From Scleromitrula shiraiana (Eukaryota > Ascomycota > Leotiomycetes > Helotiales > Sclerotiniaceae), in the NCBI GenBank assembly GCA_028455995.1, contig JABELC010000010.1, forward strand, positions 744,001 to 808,000: 64,000 nt of DNA. The letters run 5' to 3'. Position numbers and translations under genes: made by a program. This document shows, in pieces, positions 56,451 to 64,000 of this stretch (the first letter of the stretch is position 1; each line of letters starts with the position of its first letter). Under the pieces are notes generated by a model. It had not been told where the DNA came from. It searched no databases and saw only the letters and a program-made list of their open reading frames with translations.

Positions 56451-59400
56451 TCATTCATCATCAGAGTCAATAGATCTCGATCCCAGTAGGACAGACACAT
56501 TTTCACGAATTTTACGTCTTTCTTTCGCTTCAAAAACGTCTCACATTACATCATATTATATTACAACCAAAAAAATAGCATCTTTTTTCCCGCTTCCTTC
56601 ATTTACGGCAAAGAATGTTTAACGGCTTCCCCAGGATTTTCTTTTGTTTTTACTTTTTCTTCTATTCATTCATCTATTCTGTTCTTTCGTCCATCCATCC
56701 ATTCATCCACCTACATCTTTATTTATCAAATCCATCATTTGTCTTTTTCTTCTTCGATCTTTGTTAATCGCGTCCGTCTCCTCTTTATTTTAGGTTTAGG
56801 TTAATGATAAATCAATGGAGGGAGGGGAGTTTTTCCAATCATATTTTTTGTTGCGCGTTTCAATTAGTCAGTCGGTCAGTATAGTTGAGTGGCAGGCTGA
56901 GGCTGAAAGTAAACATTCAAGTTATAAGGGAAAGAGAAAACTTTGCTTTTGATTGTTTGGTATGAGGGATTGATTGATTGACATCTTTTCTTTACATTTG
57001 GACGTCTGCTTGCGAGAATTTGTGGATGGGTGGACAGGTGGATGGATGGATGGATGTTTATTTTTCTCTTCTTTTGCATGTTGGTGGTGTGAAGTGGAGT
57101 GGAATTGGAATGCAGTGTGGTACGGTGTTGCTTAGTTAATGTAGCGAAGATATCAATTGGATGTGTGCGTGCGTGCAGGCAGGCTAGGCTGGGTTGAGCT
57201 GAGTTGAATTAGGTTGGGAGTGGATGTGCTAGGTAGTAGGTAGTAGGTAGTAGGAATAAGGATAAGGATGAATTTACAAAATTGAAAAAAAAGGAACCAG
57301 GAAATCAAGAGAAATGCGTACTATTTGTGATGTCTTCCTCGATGTTGAGTATAGTAGTCTTGAGCTAATTGATCCGATCGATATATCTGTATCATAACAT
57401 ACTTAAAGTTATATTTGATATTATCGAGCAAGGTTAAGAATGAATTCAGCAAGATCTATGTATTTATCGAACTGTCAAACGTGTACTTATGTGTCTAGAT
57501 TTCGAAACAAGGAACAAGATCTAAATCAGCTGCTCTAGTGTCGTGTTGTGTGAATTTTCATTTCTCGCAAAAGTTAATCTCCTCTTGAAGCAGTTTTGAA
57601 GATGAAATATGCATTCCTGCGGGTTTATTCAGATATGCAACAAAACTTTCTGAATACTACGGAGGAATGTTTTGCTGAGTCAGTGCAGTCTATTGGAAAG
57701 CGAAAATGAAAAATGAAATTGAGAAGTAAAGTAAAGTAAATTTTGCTGGAGGCGTGGCTGTTCCCCTGTCGTGAGTTTCGTGTGTTTCGTTTCATTGTCA
57801 ACAATGACATGATTCTTTTTTTGGGTCATTCAAAGAGATAAGTATCGATACTGTGATAACTTTTAAGGGGTTGATTTTCTTTTTATAGAAGAACAACGAG
57901 AAGGGTTGATGTTGTTATTTACCTCGTCCATGGATATCTCTAAACTTCGGGACATCCTCGTTTTGGCAATGGGCTCGTTCGAGCATGAACCAGATAGTAC
58001 TTCTCGATGTATAGTATAAAGTGGATGGTGATTTCGGGAATATGATGCTAGGATAGATATGTGAAGTGGAGAAGATCTTCCATTATTAGTGCAGAGTAGA
58101 CACACTAGTCGGATACACCCCCTAGCGTTAACCTTAAAGAGACGAACTCCTCGGAAATTCGTAAGTATTTACTAAGCCAACCATTCGATAGTCGAATAGC
58201 TAAGAGCTAGTGATCGAAGAATCTGCCTTTTCCAATTACTTGAATAAGCATCTTGACCAAAATGTTGTCGATTCTGCCTCTCGAAATGTGTCCCCATTCG
58301 TTCATGTAGGAAGAAATCATGGAACAGGTATGAACTACTGCACATAGCCATGTTATGCGACAATTTTGGCGGTAAAGAGGTTGCAGAATGGTAGGAATCC
58401 TGAAGGAATTGAAAGGAAGGAATTGTTTAGTCTGGGACTGGAGAATATAAAACATCCCGCTCGACGGGCTCTTTCACAAAGAAAACCAAGAATCAGAATC
58501 GAGATACTCGATGGACTAGAAAAGGCCTTGGGAAGATACTGCATCAACGATCTTATCCCTTGCAACAAACTAACTTAAGTATTCTTGTCTATTAAACAAC
58601 AATACAAACAACCGAGAATCCATCAACTAACGAGGTGATAAAAGAGAAATGTAAAGCCATTTGAAGGTACTTCCAGCTTGCATCTCTCATATAAGTTTAG
58701 TCGATAGTGCAAGTGAGTGTTTAAAACCAGCCCACCACTTGACAGGAATGTTTCTCGAAGTTTCAAATATCAACTACTTGATTGCACAACCGATCGTAGT
58801 CGAGCCATTGAGATGTTGAACTCATGTGATACATCGGGGTGAGCGTTAAAATATAGCGAAGACATCGAAGGGCGTAATGTGTGGCTAACGCCATCAACGA
58901 ACCTTGAGGCATTGGGCTGAAACCATGAAAGAAGATGCCAGTAGAAAAGATACCGAAGAATGATATGAAGCAATGTAGGTTATTTTAGCCGTTTGAATAT
59001 ATAATCGGGTTTTGTTAACAATAGGATCGCCTGCTTATCAATAAACCGGTACGTCTACTGAGTATATCTATCTATATTGATATTAACCTGTAAAACAGAA
59101 AAGCCTATACTTACCCAGGCAGACACATTAGATAACAAATTAGATAGATATGCATCTCAGACCTCGGTGTAGAAAATACCGTAATTCCGAATTTATAATC
59201 AAGTCCATTCAGTACCCAAGTACCTAAGTACCTTTGCAAACAAGTTAAGACAAGCAAGAAACAACGAAGCAACGATACAGAAGCGGAACAGCCGAAACTT
59301 GCACCTTTAAAGTTTTCCAGCTCCCAACCACTTGTAACCCCAACCCTTCCAATCAAAAGAACCTCTCGATATTATGTATGGCAAGAGTTGCTGACAATGC

Positions 59401-60201
59401 ATAATCGACGAGCGGGAGGATTTAAGCTCTTAAATCATGGTAACGAATTACACGTGGACCCCTAGAATACAACTCGCAGCGAAGAAGAAGAAGAAGAAGA
59501 AGAAGAAGAAGAAGAAGAAAAACGAGCACGACTCCAAATACGGTATACGGTAAGTACTCGTACAAAAGAAAGGGCGCTGTAACCATCCATCCCCAAAACA
59601 GTGAGTCTACCCGGACGAAGGTTACTTGACCAGGATACCTGTGCTCGGACTCACCGCCAAAAATATAGGTAGAAATGATGTCAGACGCATGATAATATGT
59701 GTGAAATGGCGGAGAATACACTAAATGCACAGTAAAATAAGGGTGTGGTGACAGTGTGGATAGGGTGGTGTGTCTTGATGGAATTTTCCACGCGTGTTCT
59801 ACAAGAACGCCGTGTGTGCGGATATGGATGTGATATGGATATTCAGATATGTAAGCAGGGTATTCTGGTGTGGTGGGGAAATAGCCTATTGTGTTGTTTT
59901 GCTATGGCTAGACCAAATTATCTTTTTGATATCGGCGCAATATCCGTATGTGCGGCGGCTGCTGCTCGGAAACCTGCGGAATTAATATGGTGTTGAGGCG
60001 TGACATGTCTTTGGTGATTGATTGATTACTTATTATATATATCTGAATATCTCGTCGATTGAGATTTTCGAGTTTGGGAATTTACATCTAATAACTATAC
60101 GGTGTAATTACTATACAGCGAACACTAGTATAATCTAGCTACCTACGAGATTCATCATCAACAATATATATTATTCTTGCTCATTGCAAACTTAATCAAT
60201 A
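56451..60201. other. 3.7-kb gene-poor region
   Basis: 3'-flank of apsA, then DNA with no recognisable gene. A few plus-strand stretches read protein-like without stops: about 57895-58020 (a 30-codon ATG frame MDISKLRDILVLAMGSFEHE...) and 58366-58578 (70 codons, Arg/Lys-rich). They have no shared frame or splice logic I could confirm. A (GAA)13 tract is at 59481-59519. The part next to 60202 should include the bZIP promoter. Confidence 0.5.
59481..59519. repeat. Microsatellite (GAA)13
   Basis: Uninterrupted purine triplet repeat about 700 bp upstream of the bZIP gene. Confidence 0.85.
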
Positions 60202-61041
60202 ATGACTATCGCATCTCCCATGTGGTTTTCCCCTCCATCGCCTGTTCCTTTGACGCTTGATTCAGACGGATCGTGTGAGTTGGGAATGGGTACATTCGAT
60301 TCTGGATTTTCATATGTAAGTTATATCCACTCTACCTGAAGCTATTCGGAACTAACAAGTTGAAGCCAATGAACTCTATGATTCCTCAACTGGAAAATGC
60401 ATATCCCATACCGCCATACCCAACGCCATACTTAGATGCAATGGGAACGCCAATGATGCCAGAAATAGATGCAAACATTTCGATAGAGGGTAGTTTTAGA
60501 GATTTCAGTTCAGAAAGGGGCGAGGAGGCAATCGAGGCAGAGATGGCGCAAACCGTACGTTCTCCACAAAGTGGTTAATAAGAAAATCAGCACTAACATC
60601 AGGTAGAGAAGAAATCAAGGTCGAGGCTCTGCACGAAAGCCCAGAGATAAAAAATCCACATCTCAAGGCACCCGCACCAGGGAAACGTCACATGATTCAA
60701 CAGACTCAGTATCAGAGAAGACTCCTGCACAAAAGATGGTAGGTGTTCCCTCCTCAGGGTGCTATATACATATACTGACCCAACTACAGAGACGTCTAGT
60801 ACAAAATCGGGTATCCCAAAGAAACTTTCGCAAACGTCAAGCAAATGAACGTCTAAGACTCGAGCAACAAGTCAAGATGCTCAGCAACGAGCTACATAAT
60901 CTCAATGATCGATATCAGGACCTACTAGAGAGATATGAGGGGGCGCAGCGAGAACGTTCAGAGTCGAGTAGCGAGGAAATGAATAGTTGGATGAATGGTA
61001 CTTCAACTATGAGTCAATTCAATATAGCAGGACTCGAATGA
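60202..61041 (+). CDS. bZIP transcription factor, 228 aa
   Basis: Exons are 60202-60315, 60366-60554, 60607-60738 and 60790-61041, all phase 0. The first two thirds are Pro/Met/Ser/Glu-rich and probably an activation region, followed by a basic Ser/Thr stretch (RRNQGRGSARKPRDKKSTS). The bZIP spans about residues 146-195. Its basic region is RRLVQNRVSQRNFRKRQ, matching the fungal NRxxQRxFRxR (AP1/Pap1-like) contact pattern. It is followed by a coiled coil with heptad hydrophobics in LRLEQQVKMLSNELHNLNDRY. There is no cysteine-rich Yap1 domain, so it is not an oxidative-stress Yap1. Targets are unknown. Acceptors at 60359 and 60365 are both usable in frame and differ by two residues (Leu-Lys); I chose the second because it lies at a normal distance from the ACTAAC branch site. 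Confidence 0.88.
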
Positions 61042-61968
61042 TGGAATGGTTTGATCGAATTCCATGTGTTCGGAGTTTATCCAATTATGGCCGGTTATGT
61101 CCACTCTATGAAGATTTTTAGGCTTGGCGTTCTGGTACGGGTCTGGGTGGGAAAAGGGTAAAAGGTAGAACTATTCATGGAAATGGAAACGATAGCAATC
61201 GGAAGGAGTCCTAGGATAGGAGAACTTCCTCCAGGCAACAATGCCACAGATGTAATTAACAAATCAGAATCTACATAGTTGAAGATTTTGCTTTGCCGAA
61301 CAGACATTACCAACCTTTCTCGCCTCCAAGTGTAACGGGTAGTGCAATGTACGACATACGAAACTTCGCAAGCAAGGATGCAATGAGAGGAAATTATTCC
61401 GCAGGATTAAAAAAGGTTTTATTGTGTATAGTAATCGTATTGGGTGCTGAAGTCAATATCATTCTATTGTTACTTCCGCCGATAATACCGAAATACCGAA
61501 TGTCTATAAAAAGCCTGCATATTCGGGATTTGAATGGTGATCTGATGGCTTATTTGAGTCATAACGGACTGCATGCAAGGCATCTCCGCGGAACGATAGA
61601 TCCTGATATCTCGCCCACGAAGGTTTCAAGCCACCCTCATGCGCAATCCTTGAAGTCGCTATTATTAATACCGACACGACGAACTTGTTGACTTGATGTC
61701 ACAAGAAGAACGAAAAAAGCCATAACATGGAACTTCTTACGGACGTAACTGGACTTTCATTTTTCGTGATATGGACGTAAATGCTGTTCTATAAAAGTCT
61801 CCTATGGTATACGACGATCACAAGTCCCATAAAGTGTCGTTTTGATGTGATTCCGGCAACGCCTGCCCATGCAACCGTAATTTCTCGTTGCTCGATATAC
61901 AATATCTGACGGCTTTGTACCGCTCTCTTTTTCGTGCAGTCCTTTACTGATGTAGATGCCCTGATAGT
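61042..61968. other. Convergent 3' spacer, bZIP and PET191
   Basis: 927 bp. A 132-codon frame without ATG at 61293-61691 (+) includes a hydrophobic stretch but has no support as a gene. The rest is 3'-flanking DNA. Confidence 0.5.
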
Positions 61969-62402
61969 CTACTCCTTCCTGTATTTTTCATTTTCCAATT
62001 CCCTCCAGTCTTTCTCCTCAGGTTCATTTCCACTCGTCTGTCTGACTCCATTGTCGAATGCTGGTTTGCCCGCATACAACATGTGCCCATCAGTATTTCT
62101 CTCACCTCCCCCTTCGATCTCCTTGCTGACAGAAATTGGTTGATTGCCTCTGAATCTTTTGCGCATATCAATTAGACCACGTTTGCACTCGCCATATCCT
62201 TTTTTGAGTTGTTGACATTTGGTAGGCATGGTCTCGAGGAGAGGGCTTCGCAGACAATCAGATGGTTTGTTGCGATATATCATGACACACTCTGATTCCT
62301 GAAGACATTGTGCGAGCGCAGCTCCTATTGTGTGTTAGTAAGAGGAGTGGAAAGGGGAGAAGGGGAGGGGAACTAACGAATATCTTTGCAGGAGCTCGGC
62401 AT
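61969..62402 (-). CDS. pet191: Cytochrome c oxidase assembly factor PET191/COA5, 126 aa
   Basis: Exons on the minus strand are 62402-62378 (25 nt) and 62324-61969, with a 53-bp intron whose removal joins MPSSCKDI to RAALAQCLQES. Cysteines fall at 5, 15, 21, 32, 45 and 55: C-x9-C, C-x10-C and C-x9-C, the characteristic twin-CX9C-type pattern of Pet191. The block CKRGLIDMRKRFRGN is highly conserved in the family. Pet191/COA5 is a mitochondrial protein needed to assemble complex IV, imported and oxidised by the Mia40 route or held at the inner membrane. The C-terminus is hydrophilic and acidic (DWRELENEKYRKE). The 25-nt first exon is small but coding and carries the first Cys of the motif. Confidence 0.95.
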
Positions 62403-63556
62403 GTTGAAATTTCAATTCTGAGAGCGTTAAGGTAGTGATTCTTCCAGCACTCGCATTCGAAATGAAGATGATACACAGTCAAAAGTAATATCTTTACCGG
62501 TATTGTAGAATACAGAGCATTTCTTTTCTATTATCTTCTTCACAAGAACTTCATGAGGTAAACAAGATGAAAACACGCCACCATCAACAAGATTGAAAAA
62601 GTTCCAGGCGAGAAATCGCATAGCAGCTCCAGAGCCGTAATTTACCCGAATTGAGCTTAACGCAGTCACTGCATCGCAGCAATATTCAGAATATCATGTT
62701 GTCTAATTTGATGTTGAGGAATCACAATATTAATGATATTTTATTTGACTCAATATTGAACAATTGAATCATTTAAATCATTTGATTTTACCATAGAGAA
62801 CCAGTACGATAGTTCTAGCGCGTGATGTGGTGAGTACACCCCTACATTTGGCGATGGTTATCACTACCATAAGTAGTTATAAATTTTAGTTACAACTTAT
62901 GAGGCTACTAATGACGTTTTGATCCTTCATCCCTTCAACCGTTGAACCTCCATTTGAAAATTTGAAATGTTTGAACCCATCACACCTACAAGAACGATAT
63001 TGAGACGTATTATATTGTCTTTAGTTTTACCCCCTTTTCCTATCGAATTATTAATAAATTCGAGTACTTATCTTATCAACAGCTTCCAAAATAAAATAAA
63101 AAGTGAGGCGCGTATGAAATAAAGGGTTGAAATTGACATGTGAAAATGTGGATGTAAACATCGATACGGTGTACAACCATTGGATTATACGTGTAGCTCC
63201 TCTAAAGCTCTGATTAACTGCTGTCCACGTCAACAGCTAGACGAACGACTTATCCACCGAGTATCAGATCTAGATCTCATAGAGAGATTATATATTCATC
63301 AAGTCTCTTTGTCCGTTTTGGAAAACGACAACAATTATTCTTCCTGATGGTTACAAACATTCGAATATCCTCACTGCGCAACGAAAATCCTCCATAGAGG
63401 ATCCGTAATATAATGTATATTCCATTCATTGGTCGGTTAAATCTGTGAGTTAATTGCCTGCATGAGGTATCTGTGCAATGCTGATTCGAAAGATAGGAGC
63501 GAGTATTTGGCCTTAATAAGTTCTTTCTTCCTCGTTGGATTAGAAGCAATTATAAG
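62403..63556. promoter_or_regulatory. Divergent spacer between PET191 and the lipase gene
   Basis: About 1.15 kb between head-to-head genes. It is AT-rich with no recognised gene. Frames at 62427-62669 and 63277-63549 (both minus) start without a good ATG context and are not protein-like. The 5' exon of the lipase may lie towards the right end of this interval. Confidence 0.5.
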
Positions 63557-64000
63557 AATACTCACGCTTGCACTGCGTATGTAATATCCTCTTAACTCCA
63601 TCTGCGGAAGCTAATATCAATACAGCTTCGACAATAATAACATTATGCTATCGAGCTTCAAGAAGGGTTTTCAACAAATACACAACTGCGGCAGACAAGA
63701 AAGCAACAATTAAGAAGAAAGGTTAGCACTTTATTATAATATAACAAACCTTGTTCGATCATTAAGAATTGTGCAGATAAATCGAGTTCGATACGAAATG
63801 CCTCGGACTTTGTTGATCTATGCGCGCTTGCTGGATATTATGCTGAAGAGCATGTCGTACAAACGGGGGATGGATACTTACTAGGCATACACCGACTCGG
63901 CTGGAAGAGAGGGGAAGAAGATCAAAAAGTCAACAGTGGACCAAATAGCATTAAGAAGAATGTTGTATATCTTCATCATGGCTTGCTAATGAATAGTGAA
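63557..64000 (+). CDS. Acid lipase / steryl-ester hydrolase-like protein, 5' part only (runs off the edge)
   Basis: Two exon parts are clear: about 63557-63721 and 63777-64000, with an intron GTTAGC...GTGCAG between them; the joined frame stays open. The first part is basic (YRASRRVFNKYTTAADKK). The second gives ALAGYYAEEHVVQTGDGYLLGIHRLGW and then VVYLHHGLLMNSE. That is the N-terminal strand and HG oxyanion-hole motif (HHGLL) of the alpha/beta-hydrolase acid lipase family (Tgl1/Yeh1/Yeh2, LIPA). The nucleophile Ser lies beyond the window. There is no in-frame ATG in the first part, so at least one upstream exon or a different start is missing; the left limit given is where the frame opens after a stop, next to an AG. 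Family members hydrolyse steryl esters or triacylglycerols at membranes or lipid droplets. Confidence 0.75.

Noticed and set aside
59745..59996. 83-codon plus-strand frame, Cys/Trp-rich
   Set aside because: No signal peptide or motif; overlaps another chance frame; AT-rich spacer context.
61293..61691. 132-codon plus-strand frame with a hydrophobic stretch downstream of the bZIP gene
   Set aside because: Starts at TTG, no good ATG; the hydrophobic run is isolated; most likely 3'-flanking DNA.
62427..62669. 80-codon minus-strand frame upstream of PET191
   Set aside because: Starts at GTG, lies in the PET191 promoter side, no family resemblance.
1..64000. Search for a secondary-metabolite cluster, defence-like cassette or viral insertion
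   Set aside because: The P450, MFS transporter and bZIP are separated by housekeeping genes, and no polyketide synthase, NRPS, terpene cyclase, NLR-like or viral gene is present.

Overview
This window is nuclear DNA of a filamentous ascomycete. The genes carry short introns (about 45-110 bp) with GTAAGT-type donors and CTAAC/CTGAC-type branch sites close to the acceptor. The gene families are those of Pezizomycotina: an ApsA/Num1 cortical anchor, a CYP52-like P450, a leucine-catabolism gene pair and a proline/cysteine-rich secreted protein. Gene content and the AT-rich, microsatellite-dense spacers would suit a Leotiomycete such as a Botrytis or Sclerotinia relative, but that placement is inference. 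I saw no transposon, CRISPR array, virus or organelle sequence.

Layout, left to right. Position 3-164 is the 3' end of an unidentified gene. tRNA-Thr(AGT) is at 1110-1182, followed by 3.4 kb without a convincing gene. A single-pass membrane protein (4638-6176, +) converges on cullin-4 (6862-9553, -). NUP192 (10350-15758, -) and TEL1/ATM kinase (16287-25559, +) are divergent large genes. Isovaleryl-CoA dehydrogenase (26255-27547, -) and the methylcrotonoyl-CoA carboxylase beta subunit (27785-29718, +) share a 237-bp promoter. A secreted Cys/Pro/Thr-rich protein (30028-31224, -) and a copper amine oxidase (31934-34541, -) follow. Then come a Nmd5/Sxm1-type importin (37044-40734, +), a 2.1-kb microsatellite desert, a CYP52-like P450 (42840-44993, +), an MFSD10-like transporter (46256-47984, +), splicing factor CWC24 (48336-49385, -), ApsA/Num1 (51244-56450, +), a 3.7-kb gene-poor stretch, a bZIP factor (60202-61041, +), PET191/COA5 (61969-62402, -) and the 5' part of an acid/steryl-ester lipase running off the right edge (about 63557-64000, +).

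Functionally this is mostly ordinary housekeeping: ubiquitin ligase scaffold, nuclear pore, nuclear import, DNA-damage kinase, splicing, cytochrome oxidase assembly and nuclear positioning. Catabolic and secretory genes are interspersed. Only IVD and MCCB form an obvious functional unit, catalysing successive steps of leucine breakdown. Exon structures were worked out by hand from reading frame, splice motifs and protein-family consensus, and all joined phases close.

The most unusual signals are compositional and structural. (1) Several medium-sized genes switch abruptly from A/C-rich to G/T-rich synonymous codon usage along the coding strand, sometimes resetting at each exon. (2) The transporter appears to need a 5-nt microexon. 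(3) TEL1 uses a GC-AG intron. I found no evidence for a wholly new multi-gene system.
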